A stretch of DNA of 54,395 nucleotides, from assembly GCA_007128005.1 (NCBI GenBank), contig SKYF01000046.1, positions 1 to 54,395 on the forward strand, in the 5' to 3' direction. Within the stretch, counting starts at the first letter, position 1. Each line of letters opens with the position of its first letter. Below the pieces are notes generated by a model. That model had not been told where the DNA came from and did no database searches. It saw only the letters and a program-made list of their open reading frames with translations. Below, piece after piece: positions 8,923 through 19,000 of the stretch. Position numbers and translations under genes: made by a program. This DNA comes from Bdellovibrionales bacterium. GTDB taxonomy: Bacteria > Bdellovibrionota > Bdellovibrionia > Bdellovibrionales > UBA1609.

Positions 8923-10244
8923 TACTGAATCCTCCTGCTCTTTATCTTCGTACCCTTCATCAGCCCCTCATACTTAGCTGTCAGCATATGAGATTGAATC
9001 TGTTGACTTGTATCCAAGGCCACACCCACTAAGATCAACAAACTTGTCCCCCCAAAAAAGAAAGGCACCCCAACCTGATCCACCAGCAAAGTGGGTAAAA
9101 CACAGACAATACTCAGGTAAATCGACCCACTCACAGTCAGTCGATCCAAAACCCTCTTGACGTACTCAGCTGTACTCCGTCCTGCCCGGATCCCTGGCAC
9201 AAAACCCCCATACTTTTTGAGGTTATCCGCCACATCATTGGGATTAAAAACGATCTCTGTATAAAAGAAGCAGAAGAACACAATAAGTGCCACAAAGATC
9301 ACATTGTACATCCCACCGGTGGGATTCATCGCCTCCTGTAAAGCCTGAATCCAAGCTGCGTCCACAAATTGGGTCATCGTCGCTGGGAACATCAAAAGAC
9401 TTGAGGCAAAAATCGGTGGAATCACATTGGCAAAATTCACTTTCAGTGGCAAGTGGCTTCCCTGCTGACCCAAACCCTGCTTGCCCTGAGCCCTCTGTGA
9501 ATACTGAATGGGAATCCGCCGCTGTCCCACTTCAACAAAGACAATTGCTGCGATCACAGACACCATAAAGAGGATCAACAACAGCACGAGGGCCCCGCCC
9601 ATCTCTCCTGTTGTTAGCATGGTCCACAATTTTGCGGCTCCCCCAGGAATGGCGGCGGCAATGCCCGCAAAAATGATAAGGCTCGCCCCATTACCCACCC
9701 CACGCTCGGTGATCTGCTCTCCCAGCCACATAATGAAGCAAGTTCCTGCGGTGAGGGTGATGATGCTAAATAGCTCAAAGGGAATAAAGCCAGCAAAGAC
9801 TGTCGTCGTCACCAGAGGCATTCCCTCGGGGCTGCTAGAGCTAATCAACCACTTTGCCATAGCATAGCCCTGAATAATCGCCAAAAGGACAGTGGCATAG
9901 CGAGTGTACTGTTGAATTTTTTTGCGCCCTTGCTCCCCTTCTTTTTTAAGAGCCTCCAAGTAGGGGACCGCAGCCTGTAAGAGTTGAAAAATGATCGAGG
10001 CTGAGATGTAGGGCATGATCCCCAAGGCAAAAACGCTAAACTGCTCTAAGGCTCCCCCGGTAAATGTATTGAACAAGCCAAAAATTCCAGCACTCTGTGC
10101 CTGAAAAAAAGACATGACTGCCTGGCTATCCACTCCTGGTGTGGGTACGTGAACCCCGATACGATAAATCGCCAGAACTCCAAGAGTAAATAGAATTCTA
10201 TTTCTCAGCTGTCGGGGGATCCCAAAACCCTCAGTTGTTGCCAC
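8919..10244 (-). CDS. secY: Preprotein translocase subunit SecY
   Basis: Multi-TM protein, [58 protein letters not shown]. Confidence 0.97.
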   Translation of the reverse strand: MATTEGFGIPRQLRNRILFTLGVLAIYRIGVHVPTPGVDSQAVMSFFQAQSAGIFGLFNTFTGGALEQFSVFALGIMPYISASIIFQLLQAAVPYLEALKKEGEQGRKKIQQYTRYATVLLAIIQGYAMAKWLISSSSPEGMPLVTTTVFAGFIPFELFSIITLTAGTCFIMWLGEQITERGVGNGASLIIFAGIAAAIPGGAAKLWTMLTTGEMGGALVLLLILFMVSVIAAIVFVEVGQRRIPIQYSQRAQGKQGLGQQGSHLPLKVNFANVIPPIFASSLLMFPATMTQFVDAAWIQALQEAMNPTGGMYNVIFVALIVFFCFFYTEIVFNPNDVADNLKKYGGFVPGIRAGRSTAEYVKRVLDRLTVSGSIYLSIVCVLPTLLVDQVGVPFFFGGTSLLILVGVALDTSQQIQSHMLTAKYEGLMKGTKIKSRRIQY

Positions 10245-10269
10245 TCTCTAGCCCCTCATTCCATTTCAG

Positions 10270-10710
10270 TTAAAGAACTTCTACTGTTCCACCAGCCTTT
10301 TCAATGGCTTCCTTGGCTTTTTCACTCACTTTATGAACTTTGACGGTTAAAGCTTTCGTAAGCTCTCCGTGAGCCAAAATCTTCACTTTTTGATTTTTTC
10401 TCACCAACCCAACAGCAGCCAGTGACTCTGGATTCACCTCAGCCAACTGCCTCTTTTCCAAGTCCCTCAAATTCACCACGGCAAAGCGTTCACGGAAAAC
10501 GGCATTAGTAAAACCAACCTTGGGGACTCTACGCGCCAAAGGCATTTGACCGCCCTCAAAACCCCATCTCACTCGTCCTCCAGAGCGCGCCTTTTGCCCC
10601 TTATGGCCTTTCCCTGAGGTTCCGCCAAGACCAGAGCCTCGACCTCGGCCCAAAACTTTTTGCTTATGTGTCGAGCCCTTTGCAGGCTTCAGTTGTCCTA
10701 AAAGACTCAT
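10270..10710 (-). CDS. rplO: 50S ribosomal protein L15
   Basis: [45 protein letters not shown]; start reset to cat at 10708-10710. Confidence 0.96.
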   Translation of the reverse strand: MSLLGQLKPAKGSTHKQKVLGRGRGSGLGGTSGKGHKGQKARSGGRVRWGFEGGQMPLARRVPKVGFTNAVFRERFAVVNLRDLEKRQLAEVNPESLAAVGLVRKNQKVKILAHGELTKALTVKVHKVSEKAKEAIEKAGGTVEVL

Positions 10711-10712
10711 CA

Positions 10713-10907
10713 CTAGTTCTCCACTTTTACTTCTAAAAGATGCTGCACTCCAAATATCTGGCCACGCATTGCTGGGCTGTCCTTCACTACAACCTCCTGG
10801 TTGACTTTCCTCAGCCCCAGACAGCGAACAGCGTCCCGTTGTTTTTGGGTTGTGCCAATCAAACTCTTCTTTAATTTCACACGAAATGACTTTGCCACGA
10901 TCCTCAA
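10713..10907 (-). CDS. rpmD: 50S ribosomal protein L30
   Basis: [51 protein letters not shown] between rpsE and rplO. Confidence 0.93.
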   Translation of the reverse strand: MRIVAKSFRVKLKKSLIGTTQKQRDAVRCLGLRKVNQEVVVKDSPAMRGQIFGVQHLLEVKVEN

Positions 10908-10919
10908 CCTCTCTTCCGG

Positions 10920-11393
10920 TTACTCGCCCCGGCTTGGCTTTTGCGACATCAACTGCTTTAAGCCATCCATCGTTGCCCGAACTGCATTGTGTGGATTTGT
11001 TGTTCCCACACATTTAGTCAAAATATCCTTAACTCCAACTGTCTCCAAAACCGCTCTCACCGGACCACCGGCAATCACCCCAGTTCCAGGAGCTGCAGGC
11101 ATTAAGATGACTTTAGCTGCTCCAAAACGACCCACCACCTGGTGAGCAATTGTCCGTCCTTCCTTGAGATTGACTGTAGCCATTGCCTTTTTAGCTGTAC
11201 GACTGGCTTTGCCAATGGCTTCCGGAACCTCTCCCGCTTTTCCAGTTCCAAATCCCACGTCTCCGTTGCCGGAACCTGCAACCACAAGAGCGGAAAAAGA
11301 GAACCGGCGACCGCCCTTTACCACCTTGGCCACTCGCTTAATTGAAACAACTCTCTCTTGAAATTCAGATCCCTGAGTCTGTGCTTCCACCAA
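10920..11393 (-). CDS. rpsE: 30S ribosomal protein S5
   Basis: [50 protein letters not shown]. Confidence 0.97.
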   Translation of the reverse strand: MVEAQTQGSEFQERVVSIKRVAKVVKGGRRFSFSALVVAGSGNGDVGFGTGKAGEVPEAIGKASRTAKKAMATVNLKEGRTIAHQVVGRFGAAKVILMPAAPGTGVIAGGPVRAVLETVGVKDILTKCVGTTNPHNAVRATMDGLKQLMSQKPSRGE

Positions 11394-11400
11394 TTACTCC

Positions 11401-11781
11401 TTAAAAAATTAATCCCGCTTCTCGTGCGCCCTCAGCCACCGCCTTGACACGCCCATGATAAACATAACCGCTTCGGTCAAATACGATATTCTTAATGTCC
11501 TTTTCCAAAGCCTTCTTTGCCAAATCCATCCCAACGGCCTTAGCAGCGTCTTTTGACTTCTTGCTGCCATCTAAGCTGAGCCCCAAAGAAGAAGTGGCCA
11601 TAAGGGTCTTCCCACTCACATCGTCAATCAGTTGGGCGTAAACATAGCGTCCGCTGCGAAAAACGGCCATTCGCGGCCGCTCAGCCGTTCCACTCACTCG
11701 CTTGCGAATCCGCGCTTTATTCTTTTTGCGAGCAACAACCTTTGAGTCCGTGCTTTTTCCGTATTTAATTCGAATTCTCAC
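11401..11781 (-). CDS. rplR: 50S ribosomal protein L18
   Basis: KARIRKRVSGTAERPRMAVFRSGRYVYAQLIDD...DRSGYVYHGRVKAVAEGAREAGLIF. Confidence 0.97.
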   Translation of the reverse strand: MRIRIKYGKSTDSKVVARKKNKARIRKRVSGTAERPRMAVFRSGRYVYAQLIDDVSGKTLMATSSLGLSLDGSKKSKDAAKAVGMDLAKKALEKDIKNIVFDRSGYVYHGRVKAVAEGAREAGLIF

Positions 11782-11797
11782 TTTTAACCTCGCTTAT

Positions 11798-12343
11798 TTA
11801 CTTTCCAGCTGACTTTCCGGCCTTACGACGGATAGTCTCATCAGCGTACTTCACACCCTTACCCAAATAGGGCTCAGGGGGACGAAAGCTCCTAATTTTT
11901 GCAGCCACCTGGCCCACCAACTCCCGGTTGGCCCCTGAAACGGAAAGCTTTGTCTGTTTATCCACCTTAATTTCGATGCCCTCAGGAATCTGATAGACAA
12001 TCGGGTGACTGTAACCCAATGACATCTCCAGTTTTTTCCCGTTGACAGCAGCTCTATATCCCACTCCATTCAACTCTAAGTCCTTGCTCCAGCCTTTACT
12101 CACTCCTGTCACTGCGTTCTGAATGAGCGACCGATAGAGCCCCTGAAAGGCTCGGGTCTGAGGCTCATCGTTATCCCGAGTCAAAACCACCTGACCCTCT
12201 TCTATTTTGGCTTTAATTTGCGGCTTCAGTTTGACAGACAATGTGTTTTTGCCTCCCTTGACCACAACTGTATCACCGCCAGCCAAGGACACCTGGACAT
12301 CTTTTTTATCAAAATAAACTGGGGCTTTTCCGACTCTTGACAT
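11798..12343 (-). CDS. rplF: 50S ribosomal protein L6
   Basis: MSRVGKAPVYFDKKDVQVSL...LNGVGYRAAVNGKKLEMSLGYSHP...FRPPEPYLGKGVKYADETIRRKAGKSAGK. Confidence 0.97.
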   Translation of the reverse strand: MSRVGKAPVYFDKKDVQVSLAGGDTVVVKGGKNTLSVKLKPQIKAKIEEGQVVLTRDNDEPQTRAFQGLYRSLIQNAVTGVSKGWSKDLELNGVGYRAAVNGKKLEMSLGYSHPIVYQIPEGIEIKVDKQTKLSVSGANRELVGQVAAKIRSFRPPEPYLGKGVKYADETIRRKAGKSAGK

Positions 12344-12350
12344 AATTCAC

Positions 12351-12740
12351 CTACCACAACTGACAGAGAAACTCTCCGCCAATGTTTTCCTTTTTAGCAG
12401 TTTCGCCACTCACTACGCCACGGTTGGTGCTTAAAATCGCCATACCGTAGCCAGACCTAACCTCAGGAATGTCCTCAGCCTTCACATATTGCCTACGACT
12501 GGGGCGACTCACCCTTTGGATATTATTGATCACAGGTCGTCCTTTTTCATCATAGCGCAGGTAAACTCGCATGACACCCTGCTTGCCATCCCGGGCCACC
12601 TTGTAGCTTCGAATATAGCCTGCCTCTTGGAGAATTTTTGCGATTCCCGCCCTCAAATTTGAGCTTGGCACATCCACTTTTTCATGACGAGCCATAGCCG
12701 CATTGCGAATTCTAGTTAAAAAATCACCGATACTATCCAT
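12351..12740 (-). CDS. rpsH: 30S ribosomal protein S8
   Basis: MDSIGDFLTRIRNAAMARHEKVDVPSSNLRAGIAKILQEAGYI...GVVSGETAKKENIGGEFLCQLW. Confidence 0.97.
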   Translation of the reverse strand: MDSIGDFLTRIRNAAMARHEKVDVPSSNLRAGIAKILQEAGYIRSYKVARDGKQGVMRVYLRYDEKGRPVINNIQRVSRPSRRQYVKAEDIPEVRSGYGMAILSTNRGVVSGETAKKENIGGEFLCQLW

Positions 12741-12752
12741 TCCCACCGACTC

Positions 12753-13307
12753 CTACTTTTTCCTAAAAGGCATTCCCAATTGCTCTAAAAGAGCACGGCC
12801 CTCATTATCATTCTGTGCCGTTGTCACTATTGTAATATTCATTCCACGCACGGTATCCACTTTGTCGTAATCGATCTCCGGAAAAACAATCTGCTCCTTC
12901 AAACCCATATTGTAGTTTCCACGGCCATCAAAGCCCTTAGGAGAAAGGCCCCTGAAGTCTCTTACCCTGGGCAGAGAAAAGTGGATGAGACGCTCCATAA
13001 AAGCCCACATCCGCTCTTTTCTCAAAGTCACTGTCGCGCCCAAGGGCATACCCTCCCTCAACTTAAAGTTAGAGATAGCCTTTTTTGCCTTTGTGATCAC
13101 CGCTTTTTGCCCTGTAATCTGGGTCAGATCCTCTACTGCATTATTGAGAACCTTTGGATTGCGCACAGCTTCGCTAATGCACATATTCAACACAACTTTC
13201 TCAATCCGAGGAACCTGCATCACACTCTTACAGCCTAGCTCTTTCTTTAAACCAGGTACAAGATCACTCTTATACTGTTCACGTAGACTACTGACAATTT
13301 TCTCCAT
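12753..13307 (-). CDS. rplE: 50S ribosomal protein L5
   Basis: [48 protein letters not shown]...; start reset to cat 13305-13307. Confidence 0.97.
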   Translation of the reverse strand: MEKIVSSLREQYKSDLVPGLKKELGCKSVMQVPRIEKVVLNMCISEAVRNPKVLNNAVEDLTQITGQKAVITKAKKAISNFKLREGMPLGATVTLRKERMWAFMERLIHFSLPRVRDFRGLSPKGFDGRGNYNMGLKEQIVFPEIDYDKVDTVRGMNITIVTTAQNDNEGRALLEQLGMPFRKK

Positions 13308-13308
13308 C

Positions 13309-13677
13309 TCACAACACCTCAGGAGCCAAGGAAACAATCTTCACAAACTGCTTGGCCCTTAATTCTCTAGCCACTGGTCCAAAAATACGAGTACCAATAG
13401 GCTCCTTGTTATTATTGATTAGCACAGCAGAGTTCTCATCGAATCGGATATAGCTGCCGTCAGGTCGACGAACTTTATGAACAGTTCGTACGATGACCGC
13501 CTTGGCCTTATCACCCTTCTTCACTTTTGAGTTGGGCATAGCCTCTTTGATCGATACAACCACAATATCGCCTATAGAGGCATAGCGGCGCATTGACCCT
13601 CCAATGACCTTGATGCACTGGACTTCTTTCGCTCCAGAGTTATCAGCCACCTTCATCCTCGACTGCATCTGAATCAT
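13309..13677 (-). CDS. rplN: 50S ribosomal protein L14
   Basis: [46 protein letters not shown]...[25 protein letters not shown]. Confidence 0.97.
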   Translation of the reverse strand: MIQMQSRMKVADNSGAKEVQCIKVIGGSMRRYASIGDIVVVSIKEAMPNSKVKKGDKAKAVIVRTVHKVRRPDGSYIRFDENSAVLINNNKEPIGTRIFGPVARELRAKQFVKIVSLAPEVL

Positions 13678-13988
13678 GATTTCACTCCTTGCTCTAAGTG
13701 AGCTGGGCCCTTCTCCACAATCGAAGCTAGCTGCCAACGCTTGGTCTTACTTAGGGGGCGGGTCTCAAAAATCTTAACCCTATCTCCTACCTTGGCCTCG
13801 TTGTTTTCATCATGCGCCTTAAACACTGAAGTTCGACGAATGTACTTGTTATATCTAGGGTGACGAACCGTCCGATAAATTAAAACCGAAACGGTTTTAT
13901 TCATCTTATCACTAATCACTTCACCAATCTCTTCCCGTCTCCGGCCTCTCGTCTTCAAGTCTTTCTCAGGTACTTCTTTATTTGCCAT
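13674..13988 (-). CDS. rpsQ: 30S ribosomal protein S17
   Basis: [64 protein letters not shown]. Confidence 0.95.
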   Translation of the reverse strand: MANKEVPEKDLKTRGRRREEIGEVISDKMNKTVSVLIYRTVRHPRYNKYIRRTSVFKAHDENNEAKVGDRVKIFETRPLSKTKRWQLASIVEKGPAHLEQGVKS

Positions 13989-14002
13989 AACCACCTACCT
14001 CT

Positions 14003-14194
14003 TTACTGCGCCAGCTTCACATTTAGAGCCGTTTTCACCCTTGCTAAGTCCCTTCTCAAATTGCGTATTTGAGCGGGGCTTGCCACTTGACCCAGGGAGT
14101 GCTTCATCTTCAACTCAAAAAGCTCCTCACGCATTTTTACTTGCCGCTTTCTAAGCTCATCTACTGTCAAATCTCTAATCTCTCCAAACTTCAT
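14003..14194 (-). CDS. rpmC: 50S ribosomal protein L29
   Basis: MKFGEIRDLTVDELRKRQVKMREELFELKMKHSLGQVASPAQIRNLRRDLARVKT. Confidence 0.95.
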   Translation of the reverse strand: MKFGEIRDLTVDELRKRQVKMREELFELKMKHSLGQVASPAQIRNLRRDLARVKTALNVKLAQ

Positions 14195-14199
14195 AAACC

Positions 14200-14607
14200 C
14201 TACTCCCTCACAATAAACTTGGTCTTAAAGGGAAGCTTATGAGCAGCAAGTCGAAATGCCTCCTCTGCCTGCTCACGAGTCACACCATTCATTTCAAAAA
14301 GTACTCGGCCTGGCTTAATTAAGGCCACCCACAACTCAGGACTGCCCTTCCCTGAACCCATACGAGTTTCAGCAGGCTTCTTGGTAATGGGTCGGTCGGG
14401 AAAAACTCTAAGCCACAATTTCCCACCCCTCTTCACTGAGCGACTAATTGCAATCCGACTGGCTTCCAGCTGCCGGGCGGTCAACCGACCCGCATCGGTA
14501 GAAATTAGACCAAAGTCTCCAAAAGACAACTCTGCCCCTCGAGTGGCCTTCCCTGCGAAGTGCCCTCGATGCTGTCTGCGCCACTTGACTCGCTTAGGAC
14601 TTAACAC
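14200..14607 (-). CDS. rplP: 50S ribosomal protein L16
   Basis: [34 protein letters not shown]...[30 protein letters not shown]. Confidence 0.97.
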   Translation of the reverse strand: MLSPKRVKWRRQHRGHFAGKATRGAELSFGDFGLISTDAGRLTARQLEASRIAISRSVKRGGKLWLRVFPDRPITKKPAETRMGSGKGSPELWVALIKPGRVLFEMNGVTREQAEEAFRLAAHKLPFKTKFIVRE

Positions 14608-15259
14608 GACCTGCCTCCTCTATTTCCCGTGCGGAGTAAATATCCCCACGATAGATCCAAACCTTTAAGCCAATAATCCCATAAGTGGTCAGAGCCTCTG
14701 CTGTACCATAGTCAATATCAGCCCGTAGGGTGTGGAGAGGAACACTTTTCTCATTGTACCACTCCGACCTTGCGATCTCCGCTCCATCCAAACGACCACT
14801 GACACGGATCTTAATTCCACGAACTCCACCCCGAACTCCCGCAGCCAAAGCTTTTTTAAGAGCCCTGCGCCAGGAAATACGCTTTTCGAGTTGAAGCGCG
14901 ATGTTCTCTGCCACGAGTTGAGCATCCAAGTCGGGCTTGCGAACCTCCTGGATATTTAAAAATATCTCGTTTGGAGTCTGCTTCTGGATATCTGCCTTCA
15001 ATGAGTCAATCCCAGTCCCCTTTTTACCAATAACCACTCCGGGACGGGCGGTATAAATAATAATTTTTATTTTATTTGCTGCCCTCTCAATTTCAATCTT
15101 GGCCACGCCGGCATGCTTAAGCTTACCCTTAATATATTTTCTCAGCCTATAATCCTCATGAAGGTTTTCAATGTAATTGTTCCCCTTGGCATACCAACGA
15201 GAATCCCATGTTCTTATAACCCCTACTCTTAAACCAATCGGATTAACTTTTTGTCCCAC
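14594..15259 (-). CDS. rpsC: 30S ribosomal protein S3
   Basis: [29 protein letters not shown]...[17 protein letters not shown]...[32 protein letters not shown]. Confidence 0.98.
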   Translation of the reverse strand: MGQKVNPIGLRVGVIRTWDSRWYAKGNNYIENLHEDYRLRKYIKGKLKHAGVAKIEIERAANKIKIIIYTARPGVVIGKKGTGIDSLKADIQKQTPNEIFLNIQEVRKPDLDAQLVAENIALQLEKRISWRRALKKALAAGVRGGVRGIKIRVSGRLDGAEIARSEWYNEKSVPLHTLRADIDYGTAEALTTYGIIGLKVWIYRGDIYSAREIEEAGRVKS

Positions 15260-15270
15260 GCTGACTTTCC

Positions 15271-15609
15271 TTATCTCTCATCCAAAACGAGGTTAATATG
15301 ACTGAGTTTTTTCTTAACGACGAAGGCTCTTCCCTGGGCTCGAGGGCGAAAACGCTTTAGGGAGGGCCCTTGGTCGACTGAAATAGTCTTCACAAAAAGG
15401 TTGTCTACATCGATAACCTTTTTATCCTCAGCATTCGCCACGGCAGACTCAATCAGCTTTTTTACCAAACCAGCACCCTTTTTCTTCATAAAGGTGAGAT
15501 CACGAATGGCTGAGTTGACATCTTTTCCACGAACCAGGTCTGCCACTAATCTGGCCTTCTGAGCCCCTATGCGTGCAAATTTTAAACTGGCTTTTACTTC
15601 CATTTCCAT
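15271..15609 (-). CDS. rplV: 50S ribosomal protein L22
   Basis: [29 protein letters not shown]...[26 protein letters not shown]. Confidence 0.96.
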   Translation of the reverse strand: MEMEVKASLKFARIGAQKARLVADLVRGKDVNSAIRDLTFMKKKGAGLVKKLIESAVANAEDKKVIDVDNLFVKTISVDQGPSLKRFRPRAQGRAFVVKKKLSHINLVLDER

Positions 15610-15615
15610 CCTCTC

Positions 15616-15903
15616 TTATTTCCTTGCTCCCCCAGGACCGGCCTTCTTTGCGGCATGCCCGTGGAAAGTTCTAGTGGGAGCAAACTCACCCAACTTATGG
15701 CCAATCATATTCTCAGAAACATAAACTGGAACAAACTTTTTCCCATTGTGGACTGCAAGGGTTAAACCTACAGCTTCGGGCAGAATGGTCGAGCGCCGTG
15801 ACCAGGTCTTAATGACCTTTTTGTCTCCGGTAGACACTGCCTTATCAATCTTCGCCACCAAATGATGATCTATAAAAGGACCTTTTTTTACTGACCTACC
15901 CAC
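15616..15903 (-). CDS. rpsS: 30S ribosomal protein S19
   Basis: [22 protein letters not shown]...[53 protein letters not shown]. Confidence 0.98.
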   Translation of the reverse strand: MGRSVKKGPFIDHHLVAKIDKAVSTGDKKVIKTWSRRSTILPEAVGLTLAVHNGKKFVPVYVSENMIGHKLGEFAPTRTFHGHAAKKAGPGGARK

Positions 15904-15912
15904 GCGATACTC

Positions 15913-16731
15913 CTACTTTCTTCTCTTCACTATAGCGCTATTCGTGCGCTTGTTACTGCGAGTTTTGTAGCCCTTGCAAGGACGCCCCCAAGGAGTGACA
16001 GGGTGATGACCTTTGCCCACTCCCTCACCTCCACCAAGCGGGTGGTCGATGGGGTTCATCGCCATACCACGCACGGCGGGGCGCTTGCCTTTCCAGCGAC
16101 TGCGACCTGCTTTACCTATCTTTACGTTTTCATTGTCTGTGTTACCAACCTGACCAATGGATGCCCTGCAAACAGAAAGAACTTGGCGAACCTCACCGGA
16201 AGGCAGCTTCACCTGGCAGTACTGTCCCAGCTTCGCAACCAATACAGCTTGAGACCCCGCTCCCCGAGCGAGCTGCCCGCCCTTGCCTGGGCGCAGCTCA
16301 ACATTGTGTATCACTGTGCCCAGAGGGATTGCCGCCAAGGTGAGACTGTTACCGGGCTTAATGTCTGCAGAGTCACTGGCAACCACACTATCTCCAACCC
16401 GCAAACCAACAGGAGCAATGATATAAGCCTTTTCTCCGTCCGCGTAGTGCAACAGAGCAATCCGACAGCTGCGATTGGGATCGTATTCAATTGCCGCCAC
16501 CTTTGCAGGTACATCTAGCTTTTTGCGCTTGAAGTCCACTAACCGATAGCGGCGCTTATGTCCCCCACCTTGATGACGGATCGTGATTTGCCCATGATTG
16601 TTTCGCGCAGCCTTCTTACGCAATGGCTGAGTCAAGGACTTCTCTGGAGAGGTCTTGGTAATTTCGCTGAAGTCAAAGCCTGTCATTCCTCGACGGCCCG
16701 GACTTCTTGGTTTGAATACTTTTACACCCAT
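15913..16731 (-). CDS. rplB: 50S ribosomal protein L2
   Basis: [26 protein letters not shown]...[39 protein letters not shown]. Confidence 0.98.
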   Translation of the reverse strand: MGVKVFKPRSPGRRGMTGFDFSEITKTSPEKSLTQPLRKKAARNNHGQITIRHQGGGHKRRYRLVDFKRKKLDVPAKVAAIEYDPNRSCRIALLHYADGEKAYIIAPVGLRVGDSVVASDSADIKPGNSLTLAAIPLGTVIHNVELRPGKGGQLARGAGSQAVLVAKLGQYCQVKLPSGEVRQVLSVCRASIGQVGNTDNENVKIGKAGRSRWKGKRPAVRGMAMNPIDHPLGGGEGVGKGHHPVTPWGRPCKGYKTRSNKRTNSAIVKRRK

Positions 16732-16734
16732 CTC

Positions 16735-17013
16735 TTACACTCCCTCGAATAAGCTGATCTTTTGCCCTGGAGCCAACTTTACCATAGCTTTTTTCCAGTA
16801 ACGAACCTTGCTAGTACCCATGCGGGTCCTACGCGCTTTATTTCGACAAACAGCTGTCTTTACTGAGGCCACTTTCACTCTAAAGAATTTTTCAACAGCC
16901 TTTTTAATTTCAATTTTAGAAGCCGCTTTGTCGACTTCAAAGACAAAGATCCCCTGCTCTGCCAGGAGACTGTTTTTTTCCGTCACCAGTGGTCGCTTAA
17001 TTGTATAGTACAT
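16735..17013 (-). CDS. rplW: 50S ribosomal protein L23
   Basis: MYYTIKRPLVTEKNSLLAEQGIFVFEVDKAASKIEIKKAVEKFFRVKVASVKT. Confidence 0.95.
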   Translation of the reverse strand: MYYTIKRPLVTEKNSLLAEQGIFVFEVDKAASKIEIKKAVEKFFRVKVASVKTAVCRNKARRTRMGTSKVRYWKKAMVKLAPGQKISLFEGV

Positions 17014-17015
17014 CG

Positions 17016-17645
17016 TTAATTCCCCACTCCACAGCGCTGAACCAGAGATTCCACTGAATCCTTGGTCATTACCACGCGATCGTATTTCAAAAGGTCAAAG
17101 ACGTTTACCGCTTCCGGTGTGTAGTATCGATAATTGCCTAAGTTTCGTGATGCACGAGAAAACAAGTCATCCACGGCTTTATCTACTAAGACAGCCTTTT
17201 CAGCCCCAAAGGACTTTAGGCGCTCGGCCAGCTCCTTGGTTTTTCCTTGCTCTGAGGTCATATTTTCAACAACCTGTACTTTTCCTTCAGAGAACAAGTG
17301 AGCCAGAGCTGAACGCAAACCAAGCTGACGCACTTTTTTAGGAAGCTGGTAGCTGTAACTTCGAGGACGGGGACCGAAAATGACTGCCCCACCCGGCTGA
17401 AGAGGTGAGCGCGAAGACCCTTGGCGAGCATTGCCTGTTCCCTTTTGCTTAAAAGGCTTTTTGCCACCCCCACTCACCTCAGAGCGATCCTTGGTTTTGT
17501 GTGTCCCCTGACGCCGAGAGGCCAATTGCCAGCGAACCACATCATGAAGAATGTCTTTACGCACCGAAGTCTCAAAAACTTCAGGGCTCAACTCCACACT
17601 GCCTACTTTTTTCTTTTCCCAATTTAAAACATCTACTGTTGCCAT
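17016..17645 (-). CDS. rplD: 50S ribosomal protein L4
   Basis: RRQGTHKTKDRSEVSGGGKKPFKQKGTGNARQGSSRSPLQPGGAVIFGPRPRSYSYQLPKKVR. Confidence 0.97.
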   Translation of the reverse strand: MATVDVLNWEKKKVGSVELSPEVFETSVRKDILHDVVRWQLASRRQGTHKTKDRSEVSGGGKKPFKQKGTGNARQGSSRSPLQPGGAVIFGPRPRSYSYQLPKKVRQLGLRSALAHLFSEGKVQVVENMTSEQGKTKELAERLKSFGAEKAVLVDKAVDDLFSRASRNLGNYRYYTPEAVNVFDLLKYDRVVMTKDSVESLVQRCGVGN

Positions 17646-17648
17646 AGC

Positions 17649-18374
17649 CTATTCTTTCATCAATTGAACTAAAGTGTTGCGCCCTCCAGGGACAGGACCT
17701 TTCACCAGGACCACCCGCTCCTCAGGAAGCACATCCACGATTTTCACATTGCGAACTGACACTCTTTCATCACCAAACTGGCCGGGAAACTTCTTTCCAG
17801 GCATCACTCGCCCTGGCCATGTTCTATTTCCCACAGAGCCAGGTTGACGATGGAAGTGGGACCCGTGAGAAGCGGGGCCTCCACCAAAATTCCAACGCTT
17901 CACTGATCCAGAAAAGCCCCTACCCTTGCTATTGGCAGAGAGCTTTACAACATCACCTTTTTGGAGCGAGTCCAAGGAGAGGGTCTGCCCTTTGCGCAGC
18001 CCCTCGGGCAGAGCCTGACGCAGCTCTCTTACGAAAGCAGCTCCGTTTTCAAAACCCGAGCCTTTCAGGTGACCCTTTTGAGCCTGGCTTGTTCTACTGG
18101 CTCGCCGAGGACGGCAAGCCAGCTGTACTGCCGAGTAACCGTCTTTGTCCTCAGTTTTCACCTGTGACACAAACCAGGGTTCATACTTCAGCACAGTAAC
18201 CGGGATGGACTCTCCATTTTCATTGTAAACTGAAGACATTCCCATTTTAAAGGCAAATAAGCCGTTTAACTTCACCTCAGTAGAGCCTTCTGCAGCTGTC
18301 TCACCTTGATTTGGCGCTCCTGATGCGGCTTCCGCATTCTCTGCACTGACTTCTGTATCTGTAGTCTCGCTCAT
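17649..18374 (-). CDS. rplC: 50S ribosomal protein L3 with acidic N-terminal extension
   Basis: L3 core GLFAFKMGMSSVYNENGESIPVTVLKYEP...NFGGGPASHGSHFHRQPGSVGNRTWPGRVMPGKKFPGQFGDERVSVRNVKIVDV; preceded by about 36 extra residues; SD gggag upstream of the ATG. Confidence 0.96.
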   Translation of the reverse strand: MSETTDTEVSAENAEAASGAPNQGETAAEGSTEVKLNGLFAFKMGMSSVYNENGESIPVTVLKYEPWFVSQVKTEDKDGYSAVQLACRPRRASRTSQAQKGHLKGSGFENGAAFVRELRQALPEGLRKGQTLSLDSLQKGDVVKLSANSKGRGFSGSVKRWNFGGGPASHGSHFHRQPGSVGNRTWPGRVMPGKKFPGQFGDERVSVRNVKIVDVLPEERVVLVKGPVPGGRNTLVQLMKE

Positions 18375-18395
18375 TTTTTGTAACTCCCAAATTCC

Positions 18396-18710
18396 TTAGA
18401 CCGACAACTTGATTTCGACATCAACTCCCGCAGACAGATCTAACTTCATCAACTGATCAATTGTCTGCTGAGTGGGCTCTAAAATATCCAAAAGACGTTT
18501 ATGTGTCCTAATCTCAAACTGCTCGCGGGACTTCTTGTCCACGTGAGGAGAGCGCAAAACTGTGTAGCGATTTATTCTCGTCGGTAGAGGGATGGGCCCA
18601 GCAACCCTTGCACCAGTTCTTCTTGCCGTGTCCACAATCTCTCTGGTGGATTGATCGAGCAATTTGTGATCAAAGGCTCTTAAACGAATTCGAATCTTCT
18701 GGCTCTGCAT
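18396..18710 (-). CDS. rpsJ: 30S ribosomal protein S10
   Basis: [73 protein letters not shown]. Confidence 0.98.
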   Translation of the reverse strand: MQSQKIRIRLRAFDHKLLDQSTREIVDTARRTGARVAGPIPLPTRINRYTVLRSPHVDKKSREQFEIRTHKRLLDILEPTQQTIDQLMKLDLSAGVDVEIKLSV

Positions 18711-18942
18711 AAATCCCTCTCACTTTTCAAAAAACACTTTTGCAGTTTTCTATCTCTTATACGTTTTGTCTTTTCTCTTGTTTTTTTGCGGCTTTAGGGG
18801 GTCTTTCAAAACCCTTAAACAGACAAAAAAACCCCTTCTCTTTGGAAGTTAACTGGACCCAGTCTCGCCGAATTCACATTAAGTTTAGTGATTTTGACGA
18901 CTTGGGACCTTAAAAACCAAAGACAAGCGTTACAAGTCGGCG

Positions 18943-18972
18943 AGTATGCACAGGGGGCTGGTGCTTTGTCAA
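18943..18972 (-). promoter_or_regulatory. Candidate sigma70-type promoter for the S10 operon
   Basis: Minus strand TTGACA - 18 nt - CATACT, in the fusA-rpsJ gap, correct orientation for rpsJ. Confidence 0.5.
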
Positions 18973-19000
18973 AATAAAATGTCTGTTTTTTAAAAGAAGA

